NCBI GenBank assembly: GCA_003194445.1
Contig: PQXF01000025.1
Coordinates: 1-42,537, forward strand
Reading direction: 5' to 3'
Length of the DNA: 42,537 nucleotides
DNA from: Candidatus Methanogaster sp.
GTDB lineage: Archaea; Halobacteriota; Methanosarcinia; Methanosarcinales; Methanogasteraceae
The notes under the pieces are model-generated. The model had not been told where the DNA came from. It ran no database searches and was given only the letters and a program-made list of their open reading frames with translations. Positions 23,968 through 33,800 of this stretch are shown piece by piece; the first letter of the stretch is position 1; the number at the start of each line of letters is the position of its first letter. The translations under genes were made by a program, and so were the position numbers.

Positions 23968-25584
23968 TCAGCTCATGCCGGGGAAGGGAACCGCCTTCCC
24001 TGTAGTCAGATCGTACTGGGTCCGGATGATCAGTTCGTCCTTCATCTTCTCATTAAGGTCCTTGAAGTATGCCGAATAGCCGGAGACCCGGACCATAAGT
24101 TCCGGATACTTCTGAGGATCCTTCTTGGCCTCGATTAACATCTCGTAGGTCATGATATTGAACTGGACCTGGTGGCCACCTGCCCGGAAGTAAGCCTCCA
24201 CTGTCTGGGCAAAGCGCTCGGTCATCCTTTCAATATTGGCCTCAGGGGTGTACTTCAGGTTAAGCGCCCAGCCGCCAGGCACCTCGCGACCGCCAAGGGC
24301 CGCTACGCTATTGAGACAGGCCGTCAGTTCCGGAGCCGCCCCGGAGACAGGGGTGATGCCACTGGCAAAGACCTCCCCGGTCCGGCGCCCGTGAGGCAGG
24401 GCTCCACAGATGCCCCCCAGACCGGCGTGGTTGGTCATGGTCCAGTAGGCCGGCCGATAAGGACCGCCCCGGTAGTTGATGTGTGCCTGGTAGACCTCAA
24501 AGAGGTGGCGGATGAGGTTGCGGGAATTCTTCAGGGCTATCCGGTCCTCTGTACCATATTTTGGGGTGCGGTGCTGTAGATAAAGACGCATCTTCTCACC
24601 TTCCACACCTGAAAAGTTGGACTTTATGGCCTCCAACATATCGGCAAAGCCGAACTTTCGATCCATGAAGACAGCCTTCTCTATTGCATTGAGCGAGTCG
24701 ACTACATCGGCAAATCCGATATGTGTTGCGCCGGAGGAATTGTAAAGTGCCCCGCCCTGGATCAGGTCGCGCCCCTTGGCAATCGGTCCCTCAAAGAAGA
24801 CCGAAAGCAACGGAGAGGGCATCATTTCCTGGTGTACGGCCCCAAAATTCTCATTCAACTGAATCGCCTGCTCGATCAGCCAATCGAGCTGGGTCTTGAA
24901 TGCCTCCCAGAACTCCTCAAAGCTGTTCATCCCGACAGGGTCCCCGCTTGAAGGACCGATCTGTTCCTCGCCAGTGATGGGACGTTTGCCGTTAAACAGG
25001 GCCATCTCCAAGGGGGCTACCAGGTTGAGCATAATGGAACTCGATGAGGGATAGTCTCGACCAGTGCTGACCAGTTCAACACATCCAACGACGGCGTAGT
25101 CCCTGGCATGCTCGGTGCTTTCCCCCAGTCCTTCAAGGGCGGCTATGTTAGCCACGTCGTTATACATGGCAGGCACTGCCTTTGTACTGAGAATTACCTC
25201 CGAAACCCGGCGCAGGTAGTCAGGCGGGTTCTTTTTATAGTGATAGCGGGCATTGACGTTGGGGTCGCGGATTCCCAGAAGCTCCGTTATCCGGAGCATG
25301 AGGTATGTAAGGTCATTTACTGCGTCCTCGCCCTGGCTATCCACCCCTCCCAGGGTAATGGCCGGGACAGTGCCCGCACCGCCGAACATCTCTTCCGATG
25401 CCTCAGGGACCATGGTTACATTATCAGCCACCTTGAACCACAGGCAGCCGAGCAACTCTATGGCTCCAGCTATGTCCAGCCGGCCGGCCTCTATGTCGCG
25501 GCGATAAACGGGTACAGAATCTGGTCCAGGCGCCCCGGGCTCATAGCCATGTTGATATTCTCTGCGTGGATACCTACCTGACAT
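23968..25584 (-). CDS. Glycyl radical enzyme, C-terminal part (frameshifted from N-terminal part)
   Basis: Contains both catalytic elements: the thiyl cysteine C168 with E170 in DYAVVGCVEL, and the glycyl radical loop VRVSGYSAYF with G502. The first 26 residues of this frame are out-of-frame translation. True homology starts at YRRDIEAGRL and follows on from YPF at the end of the upstream ORF. Adding one T to the TTT run (plus-strand AAA at 25506-25508) would join them into one protein of about 818 aa, a normal length. GCVE and the two-cluster activase point to a dehydratase, decarboxylase or lyase type and not to PflB. The substrate cannot be assigned from sequence alone. Confidence 0.88.
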   Translation of the reverse strand: MSGRYPRREYQHGYEPGAPGPDSVPVYRRDIEAGRLDIAGAIELLGCLWFKVADNVTMVPEASEEMFGGAGTVPAITLGGVDSQGEDAVNDLTYLMLRITELLGIRDPNVNARYHYKKNPPDYLRRVSEVILSTKAVPAMYNDVANIAALEGLGESTEHARDYAVVGCVELVSTGRDYPSSSSIMLNLVAPLEMALFNGKRPITGEEQIGPSSGDPVGMNSFEEFWEAFKTQLDWLIEQAIQLNENFGAVHQEMMPSPLLSVFFEGPIAKGRDLIQGGALYNSSGATHIGFADVVDSLNAIEKAVFMDRKFGFADMLEAIKSNFSGVEGEKMRLYLQHRTPKYGTEDRIALKNSRNLIRHLFEVYQAHINYRGGPYRPAYWTMTNHAGLGGICGALPHGRRTGEVFASGITPVSGAAPELTACLNSVAALGGREVPGGWALNLKYTPEANIERMTERFAQTVEAYFRAGGHQVQFNIMTYEMLIEAKKDPQKYPELMVRVSGYSAYFKDLNEKMKDELIIRTQYDLTTGKAVPFPGMS

Positions 25585-26423
25585 ATCCAGATGGCATTAA
25601 TTGCCTCCCTGAATGTGGTCGCTGGATGAGCCGGAACACGGCGAGAGACAGCGGCTATTTCTTCCAACTCCTTTTTCAGCTCGGGATCACTGGCCACCCG
25701 GGCGAGAAGTTCAGCCTTCTCTGCCAGATGGACGGCATATTCCATGATCCCTTCCAGGGCTATACATACAGCCTGGTAAAAATCGGCTTTTCGACAACTC
25801 TCCTGGTCCCCGGCGCCTTTAAGGGCCTCCTTTCGCTCAGCTGCTTGTTCGACAATACCCAGAAGACCCTTTTCCAGTACAGGGGCGTACGTCGGCACGC
25901 AATGGGAGACCGTGCCGGCCTTACTGGCGATGAAGAAGACCAGGTCCTCAAATAACTGCAGCCCTTTTGTATATCCGAACTTTTTTCTGGTTACCTCAAG
26001 GACGTTTCTCTCCATCCAGAATGGGAAAATCTCGAAATTGAGTTCCCTGGAATCCTCAGGTAAAAGGATCTGAGGGTTCTTGGGCCGTGTGCTGACAGTA
26101 TCCAGCTCAGGCCAGAGAGTCAGAGCAAAGAATTCTGGAAAGAGAGGTGCCCCCATGGGCTTGCTGGTGGTGCTTCCGGCAAGGAGATTCCGGTCGTGAA
26201 AGACGGGCTCCCTATTCCTGAGAAAGTGGCGGATCTTTTTTGCCTGACGCACCTCCGGGGCATCGGCGAGGTCATCCATATCCCGTAGATATTCCGTTAC
26301 ATAGCGGGCCCGCTCTATACAGATCTCTGGCCGTCGGCTGAAGTAGGCCCGGCGGAGTTCCTTGAGGCGAGGTAAGTTCTCCAATGTGTAATTCTTAAGC
26401 TTGATATCATTTAGTGTGACCAT
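25491..26423 (-). CDS. Glycyl radical enzyme, N-terminal part
   Basis: Encodes the N-terminal 306 residues of a PFL-like barrel enzyme (LKELRRAYFSRRPEICIERA, GSTTSKPMGAPLFPEF, IWICQVGIHAENINMAMSPGRLDQILYPF), after which the frame shifts and stops at IAAT. It overlaps the C-terminal ORF. The sequence is otherwise well conserved on both sides of the shift, so a sequencing error or a recent one-base loss fits better than old decay. A promoter lies about 90 bases upstream. Confidence 0.88.
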   Translation of the reverse strand: MVTLNDIKLKNYTLENLPRLKELRRAYFSRRPEICIERARYVTEYLRDMDDLADAPEVRQAKKIRHFLRNREPVFHDRNLLAGSTTSKPMGAPLFPEFFALTLWPELDTVSTRPKNPQILLPEDSRELNFEIFPFWMERNVLEVTRKKFGYTKGLQLFEDLVFFIASKAGTVSHCVPTYAPVLEKGLLGIVEQAAERKEALKGAGDQESCRKADFYQAVCIALEGIMEYAVHLAEKAELLARVASDPELKKELEEIAAVSRRVPAHPATTFREAINAIWICQVGIHAENINMAMSPGRLDQILYPFIAAT

Positions 26424-26508
26424 GTCCCTATCCTTCTCCTTGGCTGAGTAAGTGATGGGACATCGCTTCCGGGACGATGGGGTGAGATGATTTCTCTATT
26501 CTAAATAA

Positions 26509-26536
26509 ATGATATACACCTGGTGCACCCAGTCAA
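26509..26536 (-). promoter_or_regulatory. Candidate promoter of the glycyl radical operon
   Basis: On the minus strand, TTGACT (26531-26536) and TATCAT (26509-26514) are 16 bp apart. The spacer contains the palindrome GGTGCACC, a possible regulator site. Confidence 0.5.
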
Positions 26537-26562
26537 GAACTTTTCAGGAGGGCGGCAAATTC

Positions 26563-27780
26563 TCAGGTGCGATAATCCGCATTGATTCGCACATAATCGG
26601 TTGAAAAATCGCCGGTCAGCATACTGGCCTCTTCTTGCCCAAGACCTAAGTCCAAAACAACTGTGAATTCTCCGGCAGCCATGGCCTTCTTGGCCAGGTC
26701 CTCGACCTCTTTACCAACGCCCATGCCCCTTTTCACGATTTCGATGTCATCAAAGGACAAACTGATGAGCCCCTGATTCAGGGGGAAACCCGCACGGCCT
26801 GCTGCAGCAAGTATTCGACCCCAGTTAGGGTCTTCGCCGAAAAAGGCCGTCTTCACGAGCGGGGATTCAGCAACAGTCCGGGCTATTCCGTCTGCCTCTT
26901 CTCCGGTCCTTGCTCCTTTTACGACCAAGGTTACACACTTGGTGACACCTTCGCCGTCCACGACAATCTGCCGGGCCAGGTCTTGTAGCAGATCTTTTAA
27001 TACAGCCCCAATGGTCCCTCCGTAATGAACTTCATTAATCTCCATATTTCCGGCAAGACCGTTGGCCAGGGCCAGGACGGTGTCATTCGTACTGGTATCT
27101 CCGTCTATGGTAATCCGGTTAAACGTGTCTGATACGGTCCTTTCAAGCGCACCCTGCCACCAGGCCGGGGCCACCTTTGCGTCTGACAGGACAAAGGAGA
27201 GCATTGTGGCCCGGGGTGGACCAATGTTCGGCCCTATCATTCCGGCGCCCTTTGCCATACCGGCAACAGTCACTTCTACACCCCCAACATCAATGCGCCT
27301 GACGGCTGTCTTACGAACCGTATCCGTAGTGAGAATGGCGTCCGCCACAGCTTCCAGCCCATTTTCAGAAAGGCCCCTCACAAGTGCCGGTACGGCATCT
27401 GTTATCCGTCCCATGGGGAGAGGTTGGCCGATCACACCTGTTGAAGAGACCATCACATCATCAGGGGTTATGCCCATCTCCTTGGCCACGAGAGAGCATA
27501 TCTTGTGGACATCGGCTATACCATCATTGCCTGTGCAGGCATTTGCATTACCGCTGTTCACCACAACGGCCCTGGCATAAGACCCGCCCCTGCTGAGATG
27601 ATCAAGCCCTGCAAGGACCGGGGCGGCCTTTACCTCGTTTCTGGTAAATACGGCTGCCAACACCGCGGAGTCGTTAGAGGCTATCAGACCCAGGTCGGGG
27701 CGTCCCTTATACTTGATGTTGGCTGAAACGGCTGAACCCTTAAAACCAGGGACCAACAAGTTCATTTCCTTCCGCAACAT
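26563..27780 (-). CDS. argJ: Glutamate N-acetyltransferase / amino-acid acetyltransferase (ArgJ)
   Basis: Recycles the acetyl group from N-acetylornithine to glutamate in arginine synthesis, and the bifunctional form also uses acetyl-CoA. The protein cleaves itself before a catalytic threonine, here T192 in ATMLSF, preceded by KGAGMIGPN. Between PN and ATML the family normally has one residue; here there are about five (IGPPR), an insertion next to the cleavage site. The C-terminus ([10 protein letters not shown]) is canonical. Length 405 aa. The start overlaps the secA 3' end by 19 bases, which couples argJ to secA. Confidence 0.95.
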   Translation of the reverse strand: MLRKEMNLLVPGFKGSAVSANIKYKGRPDLGLIASNDSAVLAAVFTRNEVKAAPVLAGLDHLSRGGSYARAVVVNSGNANACTGNDGIADVHKICSLVAKEMGITPDDVMVSSTGVIGQPLPMGRITDAVPALVRGLSENGLEAVADAILTTDTVRKTAVRRIDVGGVEVTVAGMAKGAGMIGPNIGPPRATMLSFVLSDAKVAPAWWQGALERTVSDTFNRITIDGDTSTNDTVLALANGLAGNMEINEVHYGGTIGAVLKDLLQDLARQIVVDGEGVTKCVTLVVKGARTGEEADGIARTVAESPLVKTAFFGEDPNWGRILAAAGRAGFPLNQGLISLSFDDIEIVKRGMGVGKEVEDLAKKAMAAGEFTVVLDLGLGQEEASMLTGDFSTDYVRINADYRT

Positions 27781-30296
27781 TTCTTATACTTTTTCCCGCT
27801 GCCACAGGGACACGGATCATTACGACCTACTTTCTGCCCCTTGCGCTTAACAGTCTTTGGCTTGTCATCGCCATCTCCACGGCCATAGCTCATGCTCTGC
27901 TGTTGCTTTCTGCGCCGTGTTTCCAGTTCTTCAGTTTCTCTTTCCCGCATGGGACGAATCCGAAGCAAGAGGCTTATAGACTCTTCTCTAAAGCGCTGGA
28001 TCATGGCCATAAACATGTCATAACCCTCGCGCCTGTACTCCTGAAGCGGGTCCTTCTGTCCGTAGCCCCTCAGCCCTATACCCTCTCTTAAATGGTCCAT
28101 ATTGAGGAGATGATCCTTCCACAAGTTGTCCAGGGTCTGGAGAACTATGAACCTCTCCACCCGGGCCATTTCTTCATCGCCGAACAGGGTCGCCTGGTTC
28201 TCATAGGCTTGTCTTGCGACCGCGGCTATTTTTTCTTCCAGTGCCGCCTGATCAAGATCCTCTCTTTCTTCCTTGGGAATGTCCAGACGAACAGAAAACT
28301 GGCCAAGCAGACGTTCCTCCAGGGCTTTCCAGTCCCATTCTTCCGAAGGCCCTTTTTCATCCGTATAGGTATCCACCAACTCTGTTGTTATATCATCAAT
28401 AAAACCATAGAGCTCCTCCCGCATATCCTCGCCGGCAAGTATCTGCCTCCGCTGGCTGTAAATCACCTCTCTCTGCTTGTTCATTACGTCATCGTAATCA
28501 AGTAGGTGCTTTCTTATCTCAAAGTTGTGGGCCTCAACTTTTCGCTGGGCGTTCTCTATAGCCTTGCTCAACATGGAATGTTCAATAGGCTCTCCTTCAT
28601 CCATGCCCAGCTTATCCATGATCCCGGAGATGCGGTCTGATCCGAAGATGCGCAGCAGGTCGTCCTCCAGGGACAGGTAAAACCTGGAAGAACCAAGGTC
28701 GCCCTGGCGGCCGGACCTACCCCTGAGCTGATTGTCTATCCGCCTTGATTCGTGGCGTTCGATACTGAGGATATGCAGCCCGCCCATATCAGCTACTCCA
28801 TCGCCCAGGACTATGTCCGTCCCCCGGCCTGCCATGTTGGTGGCAATGGTAATCCTGCCTCCCTCTCCAGCATGGGCCACGATTTCCGCCTCCCTCTCGT
28901 GATGCTTTGCGTTCAAGACTTCATGTCTAACTCCCTGGCGCTTCAACATCTTTGAAAGCCGTTCGGAATTATCCACACTGGAGCTACCCACCAGGACAGG
29001 CCGGCCCTGATCATGAAGGGATTTAATTTCCCTGGCTGCAGCCTCAAATTTTTCGCTCTCTGTCCTGAAGACCACATCCGGATAGTCCTTGCGAATCATT
29101 TGCATATGGGTGGGGACTACAACCACCTCCAGGTTGTAAATCTTCTGAAACTCCGCTGCCTCTGTCTCGGCAGTACCCGTCATGCCGGCGAGCTTTTCAT
29201 ACATGCGGAAAAAGTTCTGGAAGGTTATGGAGGCCAAGGTCTGGTTTTCACTCTCTATCTTTACGCCTTCTTTGGCCTCAAGGGCCTGGTGCAGCCCTTC
29301 ACTGTAACGTCTTCCCGGCATAATGCGGCCTGTGAACTCGTCAACTATCACCACCTGTCCGTCTTTGACCAGATAATCTACATCCCTCTTGAACAGGGCA
29401 TGGGCCTTGAGGGCCTGTTGTACGTGGTGAAGGAGCTCGGCCTGGGCAGGATCATAGAGATTTTTCACTCCCAAAAGCTTTTCACACTTTGCCACACCCT
29501 CTTCAGTCAGACTGACAGCCCTGGCCTTTTCATCCACTGCAAAATCAGTTTCCCTGTTCAGGTGCGGGCTGATTTGATTGACCCTGTAGTAAAGATCCGT
29601 AGAATCTTCGGATGGGCCGGATATAATGAGTGGGGTCCGGGCCTCATCAATGAGGATGCTGTCCACTTCGTCCACTATGGCATAATGAAATTCCCGCTGG
29701 ACCATGTCCTCAAGGGAATACTTCATGTTGTCTCTAAGGTAGTCGAATCCGAACTCGTTATTAGTGCCGTAAGTCACATCGGCATTATAGGCTGCTTTAC
29801 TCTCTGCATTCTGAAGACCATGGACTATTACCCCAACATCCAGACCAAGAAAGCGATATACCTGTCCCATCCACTCCGAGTCACGGGTTGCCAGATAGTC
29901 ATTGACAGTCACCACATGGACCCCGCGACCGGTAAGCGCATTTAGATAAACCGGCATTGTGGCCACTAAAGTCTTTCCTTCACCGGTCTTCATCTCGGCG
30001 ATTTTGCCCTGATGCAGCACAATCCCGCCCATAAGCTGTACGTCAAAGGGCCTGAGCCCCAATGCCCTGCGAGCCGCCTCCCGTGTAACGGCAAAGGCCT
30101 CCGGAAGCAATTCATCCAGAGACTCTCCCTGTTCAAGCCGTCCCTTGAACTCAGGGGTCTTTGCCTTGAGTTCTGCGTCAGACAAGGCCTTTATTCCTGA
30201 TTCAAGAGAATTTATGCGATCTACAAGGGGCTGTAGCTTCTTGACCTCCCTGTCGTGTTTGGTGCCAAATACCTTTGCTACTATATTTCCAATCAT
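27762..30296 (-). CDS. secA: Preprotein translocase ATPase SecA
   Basis: Motor of the Sec protein export pathway. The 844-aa protein has the Walker A motif ([16 protein letters not shown]), the DEAD-type box ([21 protein letters not shown]), [12 protein letters not shown] in the second motor domain, the helical scaffold and a C-terminal SEC-C zinc tail ([20 protein letters not shown]). The same tail motif opens the MetAP at 34314. Start [20 protein letters not shown] is the usual one. It is the middle gene of an acetyltransferase-secA-argJ run with gaps of 4 bases and a 19-base overlap. Confidence 0.98.
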   Translation of the reverse strand: MIGNIVAKVFGTKHDREVKKLQPLVDRINSLESGIKALSDAELKAKTPEFKGRLEQGESLDELLPEAFAVTREAARRALGLRPFDVQLMGGIVLHQGKIAEMKTGEGKTLVATMPVYLNALTGRGVHVVTVNDYLATRDSEWMGQVYRFLGLDVGVIVHGLQNAESKAAYNADVTYGTNNEFGFDYLRDNMKYSLEDMVQREFHYAIVDEVDSILIDEARTPLIISGPSEDSTDLYYRVNQISPHLNRETDFAVDEKARAVSLTEEGVAKCEKLLGVKNLYDPAQAELLHHVQQALKAHALFKRDVDYLVKDGQVVIVDEFTGRIMPGRRYSEGLHQALEAKEGVKIESENQTLASITFQNFFRMYEKLAGMTGTAETEAAEFQKIYNLEVVVVPTHMQMIRKDYPDVVFRTESEKFEAAAREIKSLHDQGRPVLVGSSSVDNSERLSKMLKRQGVRHEVLNAKHHEREAEIVAHAGEGGRITIATNMAGRGTDIVLGDGVADMGGLHILSIERHESRRIDNQLRGRSGRQGDLGSSRFYLSLEDDLLRIFGSDRISGIMDKLGMDEGEPIEHSMLSKAIENAQRKVEAHNFEIRKHLLDYDDVMNKQREVIYSQRRQILAGEDMREELYGFIDDITTELVDTYTDEKGPSEEWDWKALEERLLGQFSVRLDIPKEEREDLDQAALEEKIAAVARQAYENQATLFGDEEMARVERFIVLQTLDNLWKDHLLNMDHLREGIGLRGYGQKDPLQEYRREGYDMFMAMIQRFREESISLLLRIRPMRERETEELETRRRKQQQSMSYGRGDGDDKPKTVKRKGQKVGRNDPCPCGSGKKYKKCCGRK

Positions 30297-30300
30297 ATAA

Positions 30301-30753
30301 TCAAAGCTCCACCAGCAGTGCTATTTCGTCACAATCCGGAAATTTTGGGCACTTCAAACAGTCTGCCCAGATTTTGTGGGGAAGTGAACTCTTGTCCACT
30401 AATTTGAACCCCAATTTCTCAAAGAATTTTGGTTGATATGTGAGGGTAAAGACCCGGTAAATTCCGAGGACAACGGCCTCTGAAAGACAATGTTCCACGA
30501 GCTGTCTTCCCATACCCTTGGCCTGGTAGTCTTCGCGTACCGCCAAAGACTTCACCTCAGCCAAATCTTCCCAACATATATTAAGTGCCACCACACCCAC
30601 GATATTATCATCGGATGTCTGCATTACAGTATAATCCCGCAGATGATCATATATCTCGCTGAGAGAACGCGGCAACAGCAGACCCTGGTCTGCAAAGTGA
30701 GCAAGTAAGGCATGAATAGACCTTACATCTGATATCTTGGCTTTCCGTATCAC
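30301..30753 (-). CDS. argA: Short GNAT N-acetyltransferase, probable N-acetylglutamate synthase
   Basis: A 150-aa GNAT domain starting with GTG ([29 protein letters not shown]). The acetyl-CoA loop is in [19 protein letters not shown], and [20 protein letters not shown] matches the short-type N-acetylglutamate synthases that lack the amino acid kinase domain. A C-terminal cysteine pair ([13 protein letters not shown]) is typical of this group. It would make the first arginine precursor and sits in one operon with argJ, on the other side of secA. The RBS is weak. The gene symbol is by inference. Confidence 0.8.
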   Translation of the reverse strand: MIRKAKISDVRSIHALLAHFADQGLLLPRSLSEIYDHLRDYTVMQTSDDNIVGVVALNICWEDLAEVKSLAVREDYQAKGMGRQLVEHCLSEAVVLGIYRVFTLTYQPKFFEKLGFKLVDKSSLPHKIWADCLKCPKFPDCDEIALLVEL

Positions 30754-30776
30754 TATTTTCTACCTAAATTGAGCGA

Positions 30777-30804
30777 TTAGCCTTTAGCTGTTAGCTATTA
30801 GTTT
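30777..30804. repeat. Heptad array, theme TTAGCTG
   Basis: Four 7-nt units lie upstream of the acetyltransferase gene. They are inverted relative to the related array at 30886-30920. Confidence 0.6.
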
Positions 30805-30875
30805 AATGATTACAGGATGTTCTTCTATTACAAATTTTCACCCGTTGGGTGTTATTTCTAATTAACGTAATACCG

Positions 30876-30922
30876 TGATTTTTCAAAGCTAAACGCTAAT
30901 CGCTAACAGCTAATCGCTTAAC
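30876..30922 (-). repeat. 46-bp dispersed repeat, copy 2
   Basis: Reverse complement of 11553-11598 with about two differences. It contains five 7-nt units (30886-30920) and, together with 30777-30804, could form a long imperfect stem. Confidence 0.7.
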
Positions 30923-30929
30923 TTAGACA

Positions 30930-31523
30930 CTAGTCACGTACGGGCACGACATAAGATCTCAAGTTATGTTTTTGGGCCAATTTTTTTGCAGAGATGGTGG
31001 CCCCCTCAACAGAACCGTACTCCCCGAGATGGACCCGGTACCAGATCCCCTTTTCCGGACCGAGATCAGCCCTCCTGACTTTAGCTCGATAGCCCTTATC
31101 TCTCCACCTTCGGGCCTCTTTATTTGCCCGCTCCCTCTCTCTATAAGAAGCTATTTGCAACACAAAGTATGTGGTCTTCTTCTTTGCCTTTTTGATCTGG
31201 TGACCTGACCGCTTAACATCACCCGTGCCACGCACCTTCTTTGTAACTGACTCTTTCCTTGGCTCTGGCTGCTCTTTTTCCTTAGTATCCAATGGAGTTA
31301 CCTGAGTTGAGGGAGCAACTTCCTCTGCTTCAGGTACTGCCCTTGCGACAACCTGGGTCTGGAGTGATTCATCCAGGCTGCGTCCAACCAGCTTCTGACC
31401 AACCCAGAAACCTAAGATAAACACCCAAAGAAAAACACAAACAGTAGATACAGTGAGGGCGATAAGCCCTCCCCAGCTTAACTGGAACTGTATTTTTCGA
31501 CTTTTTTTTCTGGTTCGAGCCAT
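30930..31523 (-). CDS. SPOR-domain membrane protein
   Basis: A 197-aa bitopic protein: basic N-terminus, one membrane span at about residues 18-42 (GLIALTVSTVCVFLWVFILG), a proline- and lysine-rich linker and a C-terminal SPOR domain (about 117-195: TTYFVLQIASYRERERANKEA, then GIWYRVHLGEYGS). SPOR domains bind denuded peptidoglycan at the septum, so a cell-division or envelope role is likely. It follows argS after a 71-bp gap that holds a hairpin. Confidence 0.9.
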   Translation of the reverse strand: MARTRKKSRKIQFQLSWGGLIALTVSTVCVFLWVFILGFWVGQKLVGRSLDESLQTQVVARAVPEAEEVAPSTQVTPLDTKEKEQPEPRKESVTKKVRGTGDVKRSGHQIKKAKKKTTYFVLQIASYRERERANKEARRWRDKGYRAKVRRADLGPEKGIWYRVHLGEYGSVEGATISAKKLAQKHNLRSYVVPVRD

Positions 31524-31562
31524 CTCTAAACCTCATGCTCAGCCCATAGAGACACCGGGGTA

Positions 31563-31589
31563 TAGGGCAGACACGTAGGTCTGCCCCTA
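31563..31589. repeat. Hairpin between argS and the SPOR gene
   Basis: TAGGGCAGAC pairs with GTCTGCCCCTA around a 6-base loop. There is no T-tract. I recall similar hairpins as dispersed repeats in environmental bacterial genomes, so this is likely a REP and not a terminator. Confidence 0.55.
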
Positions 31590-31594
31590 CGGGC

Positions 31595-33295
31595 CTACAT
31601 TTTTTCAGGTGCTGATACTCCCAGTAGCCCCAGGCCCTTGCGAAAAACCCTTCTTGTCACATCTGCCAAGAGAAGTCTGGCCTGGGTCAAATCCGGATCA
31701 TCGGTTATAAACCGATGCCGTGTATAGTAGCCATGCAGTTGACCTGCCAACTCGGTAAGATAATAACTGACGCGATATGGCTCAAGGGCAAGGGCGGCGT
31801 CAGCCACGAGACAGGGAAATATATCCAGTTGCTTCAAAAGCTTAATATCCTCCAGAGTGCTGAGGAGTGAGACATCAATATCCTGTGGCTCTGCGAGAGA
31901 AATTCCCTGCTCTCCAGCATTCCTGAAAACGCTTGAAAGCCTGGCATGGGCATATTGTACATAATAAACAGGGTTTTCCTGGCTCTGGCTCCTGGCAAGA
32001 TCCAGGTCAAAGTCCAGGTGACTGTCACATCTGCGGGTCAAGAATATGAACCGCGCAGCGTCGCTACCCACGTCATCCAGCACTTCCCTCAAGGTCACAA
32101 ACTCACCGGCCCTGGTTGACATGGCCTTAATCTTCCCTCCTTCCAGAAGATTGACAAGCTGCACAAGAAGGACCTGTAATTTATCTTCCTTATAACCCAG
32201 TGCCTTTATTGCCGCCTTTACTCTTGCTACATATCCATGGTGATCAGCGCCCCAGATGTCAACCAGAAGGTCATATCCCCTCTCCAGCTTGTGTCTGTGG
32301 TAGGCTATGTCTGATGCAAAATAGGTAAGAACTCCATTTGAACGCTTAACCACTCTGTCTTTTTCATCTCCAAGGGCAGTGGCCCTGAACCACAAAGCCC
32401 CCTCCTCCTCGAACATGTAGCCTTTATCCTGTAACTCCGAGATGGTTCTGTCAACCAGCCCGCTCTCGTAAAGGGTCTTCTCACTAAACCAATTATCATA
32501 ATGGACCCTGAATTCCTCAAGATCTTTGCGGATGTCAGAAGCTATGACCTTGACAGCAGTATCAATAAAAAATGTCAGGCAAGATTCCTGGGGCATGTCT
32601 AAATATCTTTCCCCTTCTCCAGAGGCAATGCCTGAGGCAATATCACGGATATAGTCCCCTTGATAATACTCTTCGGGAAATTCGACCTCTTGCCCAAAAT
32701 ATTCCAAATATCGCAAGTAAACAGAGGCCCCAAGGGTCCTCATCTGATTTCCTATGTCATTGATGTAATACTCCCTTTCCACACTGAAACCAGCGGCCTT
32801 TAAGACCCTGGCCAGGGAGTCACCAACAGCTGCGCCTCTGCCGTGGCCTACATGTAGCGGCCCTGTCGGATTAGCACTTACAAACTCCACCTGAACCAAC
32901 CGGCCGTTACCAGCCCCGGACTCGCCGTAGGAATCCCCAGCCTTCCAAATGGTACACAGGTTCTCCTGCCACCAGGTAGTAGCTACAAAAAAATTGAGAA
33001 AGCCCGGCCCAGCCACCTCAACCTTATGAAATATAGGGTTGGCCTCTAATATTTTAGCCAGACAACCAGCTAACTCCCGTGGTGACCTCTTGGCCTCTGA
33101 GGCGGTTATCATGGCCAAATTACTGGCGAAATCGCCATGGACTTCCTGTTTTGGAGGTACAATTTGATGTGATGCCGGCAGAGACACATCAGGAAGCACT
33201 CCTTCAGCAACACCCTGTCTATAGGCCTCCTCTACAGCATCCTGTATCCTGTTACGTAACACCTTTTCCCCTTTTTCCGGATCGCTTTTCAGCAT
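31595..33295 (-). CDS. argS: Arginyl-tRNA synthetase
   Basis: Class I synthetase that charges tRNA-Arg. The N-terminal additional domain is followed by the HIGH-type motif (ANPTGPLHVGHGRGAAVGDSL), the Rossmann fold with YGADHHGYV-like DIWGADHHGYVARVKAA, and the KMSKS-equivalent KAMSTRAGEFVTL. The C-terminal DALR anticodon-binding domain (YYVQYAHARLSSVFR onward) ends in LGLLGVSAPEKM. Length 566 aa is normal. The start codon lies in the left arm of the repeat at 33292-33496. Confidence 0.97.
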   Translation of the reverse strand: MLKSDPEKGEKVLRNRIQDAVEEAYRQGVAEGVLPDVSLPASHQIVPPKQEVHGDFASNLAMITASEAKRSPRELAGCLAKILEANPIFHKVEVAGPGFLNFFVATTWWQENLCTIWKAGDSYGESGAGNGRLVQVEFVSANPTGPLHVGHGRGAAVGDSLARVLKAAGFSVEREYYINDIGNQMRTLGASVYLRYLEYFGQEVEFPEEYYQGDYIRDIASGIASGEGERYLDMPQESCLTFFIDTAVKVIASDIRKDLEEFRVHYDNWFSEKTLYESGLVDRTISELQDKGYMFEEEGALWFRATALGDEKDRVVKRSNGVLTYFASDIAYHRHKLERGYDLLVDIWGADHHGYVARVKAAIKALGYKEDKLQVLLVQLVNLLEGGKIKAMSTRAGEFVTLREVLDDVGSDAARFIFLTRRCDSHLDFDLDLARSQSQENPVYYVQYAHARLSSVFRNAGEQGISLAEPQDIDVSLLSTLEDIKLLKQLDIFPCLVADAALALEPYRVSYYLTELAGQLHGYYTRHRFITDDPDLTQARLLLADVTRRVFRKGLGLLGVSAPEKM

Positions 33296-33496
33296 CCTTC
33301 ACGACAAGTCAAAAGTGGTTTACACTTTGTAGATCTTGTGTTTTGGCAGTGAAATTTGAAACTTGAAATTAGAAATTGGGGGAAACACAAGGACGTAGAT
33401 GAGTTACCTAATTTCTAATTTCCAGTTTCGACATCGGCATTCAATTCGATAATACACGCTTTTTCGAAAAAGTGTAAACTGGTGAATGAAGGATGC
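33292..33496. repeat. Nested inverted-repeat element with heptad core
   Basis: Three nested arms pair: GCATCCTTCA (33292-33301) with its inverse at 33487-33496; GTTTACACTTT (33318-33328) with 33469-33479; and a heptad array at 33351-33385 (theme GAAATTT) with one at 33408-33428 (theme CTAATTT). The outer arm overlaps the first bases of argS. No target duplication was found. Confidence 0.65.
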
Positions 33497-33578
33497 CAAA
33501 TTAACTCATGGAAATAATTTATATGGAAGAACAAGCAACTGGATTTTTTCGAGAAATTGTGCGATAAACCCCGGCTTT

Positions 33579-33800
33579 TTATTTATTACTGACTTTGTTG
33601 CAATATATGCCACACAGAAGGGGAGAATAGGCGCCGGCACAAGGACAATTTGTTAAAGGACAGGTACGCTCTTTTTGACCGTCTATCCAGAAAGTGGCAT
33701 GTTTACAAAAGCTGTAATCATTTCCGGGAAGGACGGGCTCAAAGTCTTGACAAATCCCTTCTGATGATTCTTGGATTTGACTGGGGAAAGCAAGGGACAT
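33579..33800 (-). CDS. Small cysteine-rich protein
   Basis: I chose the ATG at 33800 because GGGAGAA sits 6 bases upstream; the longer frame begins at a GTG without such a site. The 73-aa product has seven cysteines: one early, one at FCKHATF, then a cluster TCPLTNCPCAGAYSPLLCGIYC. This could bind zinc or an Fe-S cluster. There is no signal peptide. I do not recognise a family. Confidence 0.6.
   Translation of the reverse strand: MSLAFPSQIQESSEGICQDFEPVLPGNDYSFCKHATFWIDGQKERTCPLTNCPCAGAYSPLLCGIYCNKVSNK

Noticed and set aside
23968-26423. Two-subunit glycyl radical enzyme
   Set aside because: The first 26 residues of the C-terminal ORF are unrelated to the family, and homology continues exactly across a one-base shift, so a single split gene is more likely.
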